Notes under the pieces: model-generated
Database searches by the model: none
What the model was told of the DNA's origin: nothing
Seen by the model: the letters and a program-made list of their open reading frames with translations, nothing else
Part shown: in pieces, positions 1 to 11,581 of the stretch
How the letters are laid out: each line of letters opens with the position of its first letter
How positions within the stretch are numbered: position 1 is the first letter of the stretch
Source: Micromonospora inaquosa
Lineage (GTDB): Bacteria; Actinomycetota; Actinomycetes; Mycobacteriales; Micromonosporaceae
Direction of reading: 5' to 3'
Length of the DNA stretch: 64,000 bases
NCBI RefSeq assembly: GCF_003857055.1
Contig: NZ_QGSZ01000217.1
Span: 1-64,000, forward strand
Made by a program: the position numbers and the translations under genes

Positions 1-443
1 TCCGCGCGGTACGGGTCGGCGGTGGGCGGATCGCCACCGACCCGTACCGCGCGGAGGGGCGGGGGCGCGACGGTCTTCGCAAGGCGGACCCGGCGCAGGG
101 CGTCCTCCCAGGCGACGAGCTTGATCTCGTCGGTGACGCCGCACGCCCGTAGCAGCCGGCGGAGGGTGTCCGGCGGTTTGCGTGCCGGCAGGTGCTTGCC
201 GCCGTAGTAACCGCCGACGGTGCTCGACGGTAGTCCGATCGCGTCGGCGACCTCACGGACGGTCCGCCCGGAGGCGATGCGGATCCGGGCAAGGCAGGAC
301 GCGAACTCCACCCGAGTGGTGATCGCGGCGGGGTCCACCGCGGAGTCGAGTGCCTCGTCGTGCGGCGCGACGTCGCGACGTGGGGCGAGGTCTTGATGCG
401 AGGTCCCGCCACCGCGCGGCGTCGCGTCTCGGCACGGCGTCAC
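1..443 (-). CDS. HTH protein, N-terminal part (nSTAND-type ATPase candidate), cut by left edge
   Basis: Only the N-terminal part lies in the window; the reading frame runs off the left edge. From about residue 36 it reads VDPAAITTR, EF, then an XRE-like helix-turn-helix (GRTVREVADAIGLPSSTVGG) with YYGGKHLP, followed by RRLLRACGVTDE and a linker ending in DPYRA. This order is typical of actinobacterial proteins in which an HTH precedes an nSTAND NTPase starting near 'PYRGLE'; the NTPase itself is inferred, not seen. The GTG at 443 overlaps the kinase stop (GTGA) and has an AGAGG six bases upstream, so it is preferred; the GTG at 338 is the alternative and would start at VDPAAITTR. Last gene in a coupled seven-gene set. 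Confidence 0.7.
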   Translation of the reverse strand, partial: MTPCRDATPRGGGTSHQDLAPRRDVAPHDEALDSAVDPAAITTRVEFASCLARIRIASGRTVREVADAIGLPSSTVGGYYGGKHLPARKPPDTLRRLLRACGVTDEIKLVAWEDALRRVRLAKTVAPPPLRAVRVGGDPPTADPYRA

Positions 444-3049
444 GCTGTGCCTCTGGTAGTCGCCGTTGCCGGCGCGACGCGGGCCGGTGCCGCCCCCGGC
501 TTCGCGGCCTCGGGCAGCGGTGTGTGCTGCAGCAGGATCAGGGTGAGGGCCAGCAGGCCGCCACCGACGGCGAGCCGGATCGGCCAGGGCGCCGTCGCCG
601 TGGCCGTTGTGCGGGGCGGGCCGGTGAGCCCTCGGAAGACCAGCGCGACCACGACGCCAAGGCCGGCGACCACCCACGGCGTGGTCGCGGTGAGGCCGAT
701 CGCCACCGGAGCGAGCACCCAGACGGCAAGATGCAGAAGGTACGCGGCCATGACGGCGCGGCCGGCCAGCGCCGCGAGTACCCGGACCAGCCGCGCCCCG
801 GTGCTCTGGCCGTCGGTCTTGCGGGCGAGAGCGAGGCACACGACGACGACCGCGGCGACGGCGGCCGGGCCGAGCCAGCGGGTGGCCTCCGGCAGCAGTG
901 CGACGATCCAGGCCGCCAGCGGGTCGGTCGCGGTAGTGGCGAAGTCCGGCGCATGGGGCTTCAGCCAGGTGACGCCCTGCCAGATCAGTGTGGAGACGGC
1001 TGGCTCCTCCGCCGGCCACGAGCGGACCACCGGCGCCAGGCCGAGCGCCTCGACGGCGGCGAAGAGCACCACTACGAGCCACGGCCAGGTGCGCTGCCCG
1101 GCTCGGCTGTCGAGGCGCGTTCCCGCCCGGGCGGCCAGGGCCCGCAAGCCCGCGCCGGCCCGGCGGGGGCCGCCAGCCGGCCGGTCGTCGCGGACCCGGC
1201 GTGCCTTGATCAGCGCCCGCTGGTACGCCTTGGCGAACGGGCGCAGCGCCTCGGCCACGAGGAGCGCGGCGAGCCCGTCCGGGCTGTCCGGTCGGGCGGT
1301 CAGGGCGGCCCGGCGCCTCAGTTGCCACCACGGCTCGTCGGGGCGCGGCATGAGCTTGAGTACGCGTCGGCGACCCTTGACCGCGTCCGGCCCGGTCGCC
1401 AGCAGCACGGCGTCTCCGCACAGGTCCCCTTCGACGGCCCGGGTCAGCACCCGTCCGCCGGCGGGATCGATCGAAGCGGACCGTTGCGCATCGCTGTCGC
1501 CGAACTCGGCGGGTAGCGCCGCCAGGCTGTTCATGGCGATGCTGACGGCACGCGGCAGCAGCCGGCCGAGCGCCGCCAGCCGACGGCAGCCGTCGCCGCC
1601 GGGTGCGGCGGAGGCGCAGTCGGGGTGGTCGCAGCGGTGGCGGGCCGCGTACGGCAGCACCCCGCGCCGGATCACCTCCACCAGTAGCGGGTGGCGGGCC
1701 GGGTCGCCGGCGAGGGTGCGCAGCCGATCGACCGTTATCGTCGCGCCCCGGTACCGCGGCGGCATGTTCGGCAGGTACGTCGCGGCGAACGCGGCCACGG
1801 CGACGTGCGCGGACGTCAGGTCACCGGCCACGTCGGCCAACATCTGCCGGTCGAAGCGGTTGTCCCCCAACTCGTCGGCGAGCCACTCGCCGAGCCGGGC
1901 CCCGCCGGCGCCGCTGAGCCAGGCAGCGGCCTCGTCGCTGGCGTCGACCATGGCGGCGGCCAGCGCGACCGGGTCGGTATACGGCGTGCTCGCAAACGTC
2001 ACCGGCAGGCGAGCCGCGCCGCTCGGCCGGCGACGGACAGGTACTTTGCGGCCGGCGAGCCAGCTGCGCACCTCTCCGGCGCCCCAGCGGTCCTCCGGTC
2101 GTCGGGTCAGCAGCCCGGCGATCAGGTCCCGCCACTGCTCGGGCAGCTCGTCGACGTCGGGCTCGTCGAAGAGCAGCGCGACCCGGATGGTGTCCTCGGT
2201 GAGGTTCACGCCGTACGTCAGCTGGCCGGTCAGCAGCTCGAAGCAGATCGCGCCGAGGCTCCAGTACGGCCCGAGCGGGTCGTTGAGCCCGGCCAACGCC
2301 TCGGGTGACATGTATGCGGCCTTCGCCTTCAGGTCGGCGAAGCGTGTGCTGAGGCCGGTGCTGAGCACGCCACCGAAGTCGCCCAGCACGAGTTCCGGGC
2401 GGGAACCGTCGGAGCGGATCAGGATGTTGCCGGGTGACACGTCCGCCTGCCGGCGCTGGATCGTGTTCTCCCAGAAGTCGAACGCGTCGACGAGTTCGGC
2501 GACGATCGCCCGCAGCCGGTCGACGCCCAGCGCCCCGCCGGGTGGCACCTCCCGGGCGGCCAGGTCGGCGATGGTGCCCAGCGGGAAGTACTCCATCGCC
2601 TCCCAGCCGACCGTGATGCCGTCGGCCGTGCCCGCGACACCGTACGCGTAGAGCTCCGGCACGTATCGGTGCCACTCGGGCTTGTCGAGCCGGCGGCGCA
2701 GGTCCTCGTCGAACGCGACGCCGGGCCGGTACACCTTCAGCGCCACCGGCACGTCCACCTCATCGGCGGCGTGGGCCAGCCATACGGTGGCCTCGCCCCC
2801 GGATCCGAGCAGCTCGCCGATGACGTAGCGCTCCCGCAGCTCGGCGGGGATGAACCGGCTGGGGTCCGTACCGCCGGCGGCGGGCTTCCCCCGCGGGGCG
2901 CTCTGGATCCTCGTCGCACCCGGCTGCCGAGGTGCGCTCTGGATCCGAGTCGCGCCGGGTTGCGCGCCGGCCGTCGCGCGCCCAGGCCCTTGGAGGCGGG
3001 TGGGCGGTTCGGCCGTCTCGGGCGCGGGTGCTGTCTCCTCTGGGTTCAC
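440..3049 (-). CDS. Divergent serine/threonine protein kinase with C-terminal membrane segments
   Basis: 869 residues. Protein kinase fold at about 75-340: glycine-rich loop LLGSGGEATVW (81-90), invariant Lys105 in VALKVYRP, catalytic loop QADVSPGNIL with Asp203 and Asn208, DFG at 224-226 and SPE at 248-250. The usual HRD-x-K is changed to QAD-x-S, so catalysis may be modified. The N-terminal 60 residues are disordered and carry T-R-[IL]-Q three times. The C-terminal third has several hydrophobic segments (for example WLVVVLFAAVEALG), so it is probably membrane-anchored. GTG start overlaps the FHA stop by four bases. In a cluster with an FHA protein it most likely makes phosphothreonine signals; its target is unknown. 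Confidence 0.88.
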   Translation of the reverse strand: MNPEETAPAPETAEPPTRLQGPGRATAGAQPGATRIQSAPRQPGATRIQSAPRGKPAAGGTDPSRFIPAELRERYVIGELLGSGGEATVWLAHAADEVDVPVALKVYRPGVAFDEDLRRRLDKPEWHRYVPELYAYGVAGTADGITVGWEAMEYFPLGTIADLAAREVPPGGALGVDRLRAIVAELVDAFDFWENTIQRRQADVSPGNILIRSDGSRPELVLGDFGGVLSTGLSTRFADLKAKAAYMSPEALAGLNDPLGPYWSLGAICFELLTGQLTYGVNLTEDTIRVALLFDEPDVDELPEQWRDLIAGLLTRRPEDRWGAGEVRSWLAGRKVPVRRRPSGAARLPVTFASTPYTDPVALAAAMVDASDEAAAWLSGAGGARLGEWLADELGDNRFDRQMLADVAGDLTSAHVAVAAFAATYLPNMPPRYRGATITVDRLRTLAGDPARHPLLVEVIRRGVLPYAARHRCDHPDCASAAPGGDGCRRLAALGRLLPRAVSIAMNSLAALPAEFGDSDAQRSASIDPAGGRVLTRAVEGDLCGDAVLLATGPDAVKGRRRVLKLMPRPDEPWWQLRRRAALTARPDSPDGLAALLVAEALRPFAKAYQRALIKARRVRDDRPAGGPRRAGAGLRALAARAGTRLDSRAGQRTWPWLVVVLFAAVEALGLAPVVRSWPAEEPAVSTLIWQGVTWLKPHAPDFATTATDPLAAWIVALLPEATRWLGPAAVAAVVVVCLALARKTDGQSTGARLVRVLAALAGRAVMAAYLLHLAVWVLAPVAIGLTATTPWVVAGLGVVVALVFRGLTGPPRTTATATAPWPIRLAVGGGLLALTLILLQHTPLPEAAKPGAAPARVAPATATTRGTA

Positions 3050-3501
3050 ACCGGTTCTCCGAACTCGTTGAGCTGCACGATCCTGCAGGGAACGTCGAGC
3101 CCCAGGCGCAGTTCCTGCCCGGCGTTCAGGGCCACCGGCGCGCCAGGGGTGATCTTCTGGCCGTCGACGAAGGTGCCGTTGGCGGAGTTGAGGTCGTCGA
3201 CGTGGAGGTGGCCGTCGATCCAGAACAGTCGGGCGTGGGCCCGGGACACCTGGTCGTAGTGGTCGATGCCGCCGCCCCGGAATGCCGGACTGGACCGGCC
3301 GATGCTCAGCTCCTCGGCGGGAATGTCGACCAGTTGCCCCCAGGGGCAGTCGAGGGCGAGGCCGCTCGCGGCCGGGGCGGGCGGGTCAGCGGCGGGTGCC
3401 TCCGGCTCGGTCTGCCGCACTAGCTGCACCAGGTCGACGGTGCAACTGCCCGGACGGTCCTGCCGCACCGCGCAGTCGCCGACGGGGCACACCCAGGTCA
3501 C
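3046..3501 (-). CDS. FHA domain protein with N-terminal Cys motif
   Basis: 151 residues from a GTG that overlaps the preceding radical SAM stop (GTGA). The C-terminal half is a forkhead-associated domain: LSIGRSS, VSRAHARLFW, and LNSANGTFVDGQKI are the classic GR, SRxH and NGT phosphothreonine-binding motifs. The N-terminus has Cys residues (WVCPVGDC, then SC) that may form a small metal site. FHA domains read phosphothreonine, and the kinase gene directly follows with GTGA overlap, so it is a likely reader of that kinase. A longer frame extends upstream but would overlap the radical SAM gene completely, so the short start is used. Confidence 0.85.
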   Translation of the reverse strand: MTWVCPVGDCAVRQDRPGSCTVDLVQLVRQTEPEAPAADPPAPAASGLALDCPWGQLVDIPAEELSIGRSSPAFRGGGIDHYDQVSRAHARLFWIDGHLHVDDLNSANGTFVDGQKITPGAPVALNAGQELRLGLDVPCRIVQLNEFGEPV

Positions 3502-4147
3502 GGCCGCCACGACGACCGTCCAAGGTGAATGCCGGAGCTGCGCAGCGAGCGCTCCATCCGCGGCAGGGCGCCGGTACGCGGGACACCCACATAGGAGACG
3601 TCGTCGTCGCCGACCACCACCTGCAGGGGCGGACGCTCCGGCCGGTGCGTCAAAGAGTCCGCGTAGCGTTCGCGGCCGAGGTCGCTGAGCAGGTGCAGCC
3701 GCTGGTTCGCCGAGCCTCGCCAGATGAGCGTGGTCGGCTCCGCCGCGCGGTACGGGCCGGTGATGAGCGCATCGACCAGGCCGGGGCCGGCGGGCACGAG
3801 CGCGGCGAACTCGTCGCGTTCGCGGCCGGTGTAGACCAGCACATCGGCCGGGTCCGCACCGGCGGGAGCAGGCGTGGAGCGCACCGCGCGGAGCAGGGCG
3901 AGCAGGGCCTGCGGCTGCTCGGTCGGTTCCCCGCCGCTGACGGTGAGGCCGGTGGCTCCGCGGGTCAGCGCCGCCGCCCAGGCGCCGGCGAACCAGGCAT
4001 CGGGCACCTCGGTCCCGCCGTCGGCGGGCCAGGTGTCCCGCGACATGCAGCCGGGGCAGGCGATCGGGCAGCCCTGGAACCACACGCCGAGCCGGCGGCC
4101 GGGCCCGAGTGCCGTGACCGGGAAGTAGACGCGCGCCAGCCGGGCCA

Positions 4148-4148
<1 letters not shown>
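3498..4148 (-). CDS. Radical SAM 4Fe-4S protein, NrdG-like
   Basis: 216 residues. Begins MARLARVYFPVTALGPGRRLGV-type sequence followed by Cys27-x3-Cys31-x2-Cys34 (GCPIACPGC), the radical SAM cluster motif in the arrangement found in anaerobic ribonucleotide reductase-activating enzymes. LTVSGGEPTEQ matches the GGE SAM-binding motif. No class III ribonucleotide reductase gene is nearby, so a role in activating NrdD is unlikely; within this operon it more probably modifies a protein partner. The start overlaps the AAA+ gene stop by one base (TGATG) and the stop overlaps the FHA start. A divergent member; substrate unknown. Confidence 0.85.
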
Positions 4149-6003
<1,855 letters not shown>

Positions 6004-6007
<4 letters not shown>

Positions 6008-7227
6008 GACGTCCTGCCCTTCGCCTGCTGGTTGGCCCGTCGCTGTCGTTCGTACTCGGCCGCCCGCCGCAGTTCCTCGGTGCGCTGCGCCTCGGCCGAC
6101 TGGCCGGGGTTGACGGCGGCCGGCCAGTGCCGGGCGGGCATCGTCGCGACCCGCGGCTGGACCGGCCTGCGCAGCACCTTCCGCAGGCGCAGGCCGCCGG
6201 TCGCGAGCTCTGCCTCGATCAGATCGAGGTCGTCGCAGACGAGCTGCTGGGCGTGCTGGTCGTCCCCGTCGTCGGCGTCGTCGCGGCGCACCGTAATGGC
6301 CATGAACCGGTCGCGCTCCGGGTCGACGGTCAGGCGCACGCCGTAGTCCGGTGTCTTCGCCGAGGTCAGCAGCGTCACCTGGCGGCCGCCGGCGAGCAGG
6401 TCGTCGAAGGACTCGCCGAGCTCGTACCCCTGAGCTCCCAGGGCGGCAAGTACCTGCTCGGTGACCTCGACGCGGGCCTGGCGGCGACGGTGCGCGGCCA
6501 CGACGGCCCGCACCTCATCGCCCAGGCCGGCCAACTCCTCGTCCGGCGTCCGGGCGACGCGCTGGCGTAGCGCTGCCCGCTCTTCCTCCGGCAGCTCGCC
6601 GGCCAGCGTGAGCAGCTCAACCCGCCTCTGCTCGGCCTGCTCAAGGTCCCGGCGGAGCCGGATCGACGCCGCCACCCGCGACTCGAGGTCGGTCAGCGCG
6701 CGGCGAGCGCGCACCGCGTCGAACTCGCGGACGCGCCCCGCGAGCCGGACCAGCTCCGCGCGCTCGTCGTCGACGCAGCGCACGGCCTCCGTCTCGACCA
6801 GGTCGGCGGCGGCCCGAGCCAGCGCGGCGACGGCGGTGCCGTCCGCCCGGGCCCGCTCCTCGGCGAGGGCGGTGACGAGCGACGGCTCCGCCGGCAGGTC
6901 GTTCGCCACGGCCGGGGTCGCCGCCCACCGCGCCGCCCGTTCCTGGGTACGCTGCGCCAGCGCACCTTCCAGCCGCGCTTCGAGCGCGTCGAGGCTGGTG
7001 CGAGCCTCCGTCACGGCGATGCCCAACTGCGTCGAGTCGGCGTCCGCGGCGACGTCGGCGACCTCGGCCAGGGCGGCCCTGATGCCCTGGGTGGCGAGCG
7101 CCGCCTGCAGTCGCCGCAGCTGCCGGTGCCGTACCCGCAGCCGCTCAAGCTCCGCGCGCAGTTCGGCCTGGCGCTTCCGTTCCCGCTCCAGCGCGTAGGC
7201 CCAGTCGTAGGACGTTCCGGAACTCAA
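6004..7227 (-). CDS. Coiled-coil protein of unknown function
   Basis: About 407 residues. No catalytic motif recognised. From about residue 10 to 300 it is rich in Arg, Glu, Ala and Leu with heptad-like spacing (ERERKRQAELRAELERLR and later EQAEQRRVELL), consistent with long coiled coils. The C-terminal 110 residues are a compact alpha/beta region including TVDPERDRFMAITVRRDD. The start is uncertain: the only in-frame candidate downstream of the CHAT stop is TTG at 7227, with a GGGGG tract upstream. The gene lies 43 bases after the CHAT stop and overlaps the AAA+ start by ATGA, so it is probably a scaffold linking those two proteins. Confidence 0.7.
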
Positions 7228-7270
7228 GGCAGCACCCCCGGGGGAGGAAAGGAATCCATATGAGGCCTCC

Positions 7271-10200
7271 TCATCGGCCCAGGTGAGTGAAGCCGGCCCA
7301 GCGGTACGGCTCCGCGAGGCGGTCCGGGTTGACCTGGCGCAACAGGTCCGCGGCGCCGTCAGGCACCCTCCGCCGAGGGTCGAGCATCCACAGCTGCGCC
7401 CGGCGCAGGGCCTCGCCCGGATCGCCGGGCCCCTCACGCAGGAAGTGGTGGAGCATGTACATCAGCAGCCCCGTGCTGGCGCTCGGGACCGCCCAGAGCG
7501 AGCCCACGACGGACCCGGCGCCAGCGACGAGGAACGCAGTGGACAGGGTCAGCGCCTCGTCGTACTCCTCGCCGGCGACGTTCGTGGTGCACGCGGCCAA
7601 CACCACGGTGCCGATCCGCCGGTGTGCGGCGGCGAGCCGGATGAGGTCGTCGGCGCGTAGCGGGCCGCCGGCCAGCCGCAGGTGGGACTGGCTGGGCCGG
7701 TCCGGCTCGACGATGCCGTGGCAGGCGGCGTGCAGGACCGCGGCGGGCGGGGCGTCGGGCGCGGCGAGCCAGGCCAGGACCTCGTCGGGCGTGCCGGCTC
7801 CGGTCGCCGCGGACACGGGTCGGCCGAGATAGGTGGCCTCGGGGTAGAACGACCGGCGGATGGCGTCGGCCTCGTCGGCGGCACTGAGCAGGTCGCCGGT
7901 CGGATCGGCGATGATCAGCGCCGAACCGGCTTGGCCAGCGGAGACGGTCTCGGCCTCGTCGGCTGGCGGGCGGCCGGCCGAGTCGCACCAGGTCCGAGCC
8001 GAGGCGGCGTAGGTGACTGTCGCATCCTGCACCGCGTACCGGCGCTCGGCGCCGTCGACCAGCCGCCAGGCGGCGTGCCAGGGCACAACGGAGAGAGCGC
8101 CGATCGGGATCAGGACCAGCCGGGGCGGGCGGTCCGGGGCGAGAGTACGGCAGTGGTCGACGAGCTGGCCCATCCCGGCCTGCCAGGCCCACGACGACAG
8201 CTGACTCAGCGACCACCGCCAGGCGTCGATGTCGCCGCCGGTGAGGACCTGCACGCCGCGATAGGTGTGCAGGTACCAGCCGAGCGGGGAGTCGTCGAGC
8301 CGCAGCGAGGGCAGGGCGAGCAGATCGATGCGGCCGCCCGCGGTGACGACCACCGCGTACCCTGCCTCGGCGGTGTCGCTCCCAACGAGGTAGACGAGGG
8401 CGTCGCGGTCCGCGGCGGCCAGGGCAGCGTGGATCTCGTCGACGGTGACCGCCGCGAACAGCTCCGCCTCGGGGGAGGCTCCCACGTCGCGGGCCAGCGC
8501 GGTCACCACCCGGTGTCGCAGGTCGGCGACGTCGAACTGCGGATCGGAGTGGTCGAACCGCTCGCCGGCCAGCCACTGCGCGGCGAGCGCCGGCTCGCCC
8601 CGGGCGACGAGCGCGTCGTGGACGGCCCCGGCCGACGCGGCGACGCCGAGAACCATGCCGCGGCCGGCGTCGAGCGCCTGGACCAGGTCGGCGAGGATCG
8701 GCTGCCGGTCGGCGGGGGCCGCCGCCTCGGCGTCGGCGCGGCACCACTGGACCGCCAGCCGGACGTCGCCGGCCCGCCGCCGGGCCGCCTCCAGACCGTA
8801 GTCGGCGTCGTACTGCAGGACGATCTGCCAGGTCCGCCCCCGCAGCGCGGACAGCGCGTGGGCTCGCCCCCGGGCCAGGTCGTCGCGGCCGCCGGATCGC
8901 CGGTGCAGCCGAGCGAGGTTGAACCACGCGGGCGCCCACGACTGGTCGCTCGGATGCGCACAGCGGGCCACGCTCTCCGCGGCCCAGCGCCGCGCGGCCT
9001 CGTCGAGCACCGGGTCCGGATGTCGATCAAGCAGGTCGAGCGCCAGGTTGACGGCAATGACCAGTATGTTTCCGCGGAGCGACTTTCCGCCGCTCACCGC
9101 GTCGACGGCATGGACGAAGGCGGCGCTGGCGGCGGCGCGCTCGGCCGGACTGCCGTGGTTGTACGCCGCGGTGACGCTCGCCGTGGCCGCCATCGCCCGG
9201 ACGGCCTGGCTGAGGTGGTAGCCGAACAGGCCGCCGGACAGCGCGGCGCTCGACGGTAGCGCGTCGACGATCGCGGTGATCTCGACGGTGCCGGCGCCCT
9301 CGCGCAGCATGCGCGGCAGCCTGAGCGCCGTCCCCAGCATCCGTTCCATCGGGTTCGCCGCGTCGCCAGCGGGTAGCAACGCCGCCGCCAGGTCCATGCC
9401 GGATTCCAGCTGGGCCTTGTCCCCGTCGATGCCCGTGCGGGTTATCGCGGCCAGCGTCTGGAACAGCTCGAGCTGGCGGCCGGGCGGCTGGTCTTCCGCG
9501 GTGTCGCGGCGCGCCCGGTACAGGCCGCTCATCGCGCTGTCCAGGTCGCGGATGTCACCCGTGCGCGAGCCGCGCAGGAGCTTCGTCACCGACATCATCT
9601 GGCGCAGGTCACCGGTCGTCGAGGTGTCGAACTCCGGCATGGCCATGGCCTCGGCGATGGACGTCAGACCGTAGTCGCCGGCGCCGTCGTCCGCCTCGTA
9701 GGCGCCGATGGCGCCCTCGACGATCGCCAGCAGTTGGGTGCGGTGCGGGTCGGGCGGGTGACTGCGGGCGAGCGTCAGCAGCTCGCGCAGCCGCGCGATG
9801 TCCGGGCTCAGCAGGTCGTCGGCCGCCAGCACCAGCTGATGTGTGAGGACCACGGCGGCCAGGTCGGACCGGAGCTCGCCGGCGCCGTCCGGCTCGTCGC
9901 GCAGGATCCCGTCCGCGGCGACCGCCAGCGGCACGCGGGTGGCGGCCGCATCGTGCTCGGCGACCTCGCCGGCCGCCACCCGACGCTGGTCGAGGTCGTA
10001 GCGAGCCTTGAGCCGGTCGCGGTGGGCGATCAGACGCAGGTCGGCGTCCGGCAGCCCGGCTTCGATGGCCCCGGTCAACGCGTCGGCCAAGCGGGCGAGG
10101 TCGTCGACGTCCTGCAGCTGCACCCAGCGGGTCAGGTAGGCATTGGCCTGCGACAGACGCGGGTACCAGCCGTCGGCGGGGTCGGTCTCGGCGTTGGCGG

Positions 10201-11158
10201 CGACACCAGCCCACACCGCTGCGGACGCCAGGTCGTCGGTATCCAGGTACAGCTCGCCGCGGTCGCCCAGCAGCTCGGCCAGCGCCATCGCGAGGTCGGC
10301 GTCCGGCTCCGGCGAAATCTCCGCAGCGTGGCGCAGGCACCGGATCGCTTCGTCACGGTCCAGGTGGTCGTCGTCGCGCTCCAGGCGCTCGGTTAGGAAG
10401 AGGTACTGCGCCCACCGCAGGTTGACCACCCGGGGCTCGGTCGCCGGGTCGAGGCGGGCGGCGGTCCGCTCCACGAGCGTGATCGCGAGGTCCAGGTCGC
10501 CGGGGTCGCCGTCTTCCTGACCCCGGGCGTGGTACGCCCAGGACAGCAACAGGGCCCCCGCGGCCACCTCGGCGACGTCTGCCGGCAACTCATCCACGGA
10601 CGGCGCCAGCAGCGCGATGGCGGCGTCGAGGTCGGCCCGCCGCCCGGAACGCTGGTGTCGCTCCGCATGGCCGGTGCCGAGCATCATCCGCAGGTTCGCG
10701 GTCACGAGCGGCTCCGCGTCGTCGAGCTGGACTGCCGCGACGGCATCGATGAGCGCGTCGAGGTGGTGCGCCACCTCGGGCTCCTCGCGGTGCTCGACGT
10801 AGCGGGCCCAGTACAGTTCGCCGAGGAACACCGCGACGGAGCCGCGATCGATCCCCCGCGCATCCGCGAACGCCCGCTCGCACCACTCGATCGCCACCGG
10901 CAGTTCGTCCCGCCACCCGCCGTCGATGCGGTACGCATGCGCGAGCGCCCGGCAGTAGCACCAGAACGCCCGATCGGGATGGTCGCCGGCGTGCTCGGTG
11001 GCGAAGGTCAGGTCCTCGATCGCCGTCTCGAGATCCGCCGAGTCGAGGCCGATCTCGTACGACTCCAGGTGCCATATGCCGCGGTGCGCGCGATCCGCCA
11101 CCGGAACTGGCTCGACCGCCGGGGCCGATCGTTCATGGCTGTCGGAGGCCGCGATCAT
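7271..11158 (-). CDS. TPR-CHAT domain protein (caspase-like peptidase)
   Basis: About 1295 residues from ATG 11158 (GTG directly before it at 11161 is equivalent). The first about 1000 residues are helical TPR-like repeats (repeated ALA/ELY/WA patterns). The C-terminal about 280 residues are a CHAT domain, a caspase-HetF-type peptidase fold: VLHAACHG holds the catalytic His (about 1147) and VVLAACTTN the catalytic Cys (about 1190), followed by GAGSVVGSLWAVP, typical of the family. CHAT proteins act as regulated proteases in bacterial conflict systems. It is the first gene of the minus-strand set and the most likely effector. The frame remains open to 11416 but a promoter-like element near 11223-11252 argues for the shorter start. 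Confidence 0.88.
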   Translation of the reverse strand: MIAASDSHERSAPAVEPVPVADRAHRGIWHLESYEIGLDSADLETAIEDLTFATEHAGDHPDRAFWCYCRALAHAYRIDGGWRDELPVAIEWCERAFADARGIDRGSVAVFLGELYWARYVEHREEPEVAHHLDALIDAVAAVQLDDAEPLVTANLRMMLGTGHAERHQRSGRRADLDAAIALLAPSVDELPADVAEVAAGALLLSWAYHARGQEDGDPGDLDLAITLVERTAARLDPATEPRVVNLRWAQYLFLTERLERDDDHLDRDEAIRCLRHAAEISPEPDADLAMALAELLGDRGELYLDTDDLASAAVWAGVAANAETDPADGWYPRLSQANAYLTRWVQLQDVDDLARLADALTGAIEAGLPDADLRLIAHRDRLKARYDLDQRRVAAGEVAEHDAAATRVPLAVAADGILRDEPDGAGELRSDLAAVVLTHQLVLAADDLLSPDIARLRELLTLARSHPPDPHRTQLLAIVEGAIGAYEADDGAGDYGLTSIAEAMAMPEFDTSTTGDLRQMMSVTKLLRGSRTGDIRDLDSAMSGLYRARRDTAEDQPPGRQLELFQTLAAITRTGIDGDKAQLESGMDLAAALLPAGDAANPMERMLGTALRLPRMLREGAGTVEITAIVDALPSSAALSGGLFGYHLSQAVRAMAATASVTAAYNHGSPAERAAASAAFVHAVDAVSGGKSLRGNILVIAVNLALDLLDRHPDPVLDEAARRWAAESVARCAHPSDQSWAPAWFNLARLHRRSGGRDDLARGRAHALSALRGRTWQIVLQYDADYGLEAARRRAGDVRLAVQWCRADAEAAAPADRQPILADLVQALDAGRGMVLGVAASAGAVHDALVARGEPALAAQWLAGERFDHSDPQFDVADLRHRVVTALARDVGASPEAELFAAVTVDEIHAALAAADRDALVYLVGSDTAEAGYAVVVTAGGRIDLLALPSLRLDDSPLGWYLHTYRGVQVLTGGDIDAWRWSLSQLSSWAWQAGMGQLVDHCRTLAPDRPPRLVLIPIGALSVVPWHAAWRLVDGAERRYAVQDATVTYAASARTWCDSAGRPPADEAETVSAGQAGSALIIADPTGDLLSAADEADAIRRSFYPEATYLGRPVSAATGAGTPDEVLAWLAAPDAPPAAVLHAACHGIVEPDRPSQSHLRLAGGPLRADDLIRLAAAHRRIGTVVLAACTTNVAGEEYDEALTLSTAFLVAGAGSVVGSLWAVPSASTGLLMYMLHHFLREGPGDPGEALRRAQLWMLDPRRRVPDGAADLLRQVNPDRLAEPYRWAGFTHLGR

Positions 11159-11222
11159 CACCCGTCCAAGGTCACCGGGCTCGGACGGGTCGCCCGGCCC
11201 GCCTGCGGGAAGTAGATGCGTC

Positions 11223-11252
11223 ACTGTATCGACACGCAGAGATGGGAAACAA
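11223..11252 (-). promoter_or_regulatory. Possible promoter of the CHAT operon
   Basis: Read on the minus strand, TTGTTT and TACAGT are separated by 18 bases and lie about 65 bases upstream of ATG 11158. The local sequence is unusually A/T-rich for this window. Matches to the sigma-70 consensus are only partial. Confidence 0.3.
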
Positions 11253-11501
11253 TGACCCGATCCGGTCTGCCCGAGGCGACGATCTGACACTGTGGAGGGA
11301 CCGAAAGGTAACTCTTTGCGGCAACCAACATCCATCCGTCCCCTGTCCACCGGCCGGCCCGCCAGCGTGGCCGGATTCAAGAACAGCGGACGATCAGCCG
11401 CATGGACAGGGGACACCGTCTAGCCCGTACAAGTCCGTACAGCTCGCCGTACGGCCGCAGGCGGCAGCTGTACAACCAGGCCGTCCACGCTATGGATGGC
11501 T

Positions 11502-11581
11502 GTCGCACCGAACACGCCACCGGTCCTGTCGGTGGCGGCACCATGCGCCTGATCGGTGCGACATGCCCTGCGATCAGGGCA
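11502..11581. repeat. Nested inverted repeats / stem-loop cluster
   Basis: Outer arms GTCGCACCGA (11502-11511) and TCGGTGCGAC (11553-11562) are perfectly complementary. Inside them CGCCACCG (11515-11522) pairs with CGGTGGCG (11530-11537). Immediately beside them TGCCCTG (11564-11570) pairs with CAGGGCA (11575-11581) across a four-base loop. The last hairpin lies about 30 bases after the stop of the DHFR-family gene and may be its terminator; the two-tier outer structure has no obvious assignment. Confidence 0.6.

Noticed and set aside
360..2651. Long plus-strand open frame opposite the kinase
   Set aside because: Its product is arginine/serine/alanine-rich low-complexity sequence without motifs, a shadow of the high-GC kinase gene.
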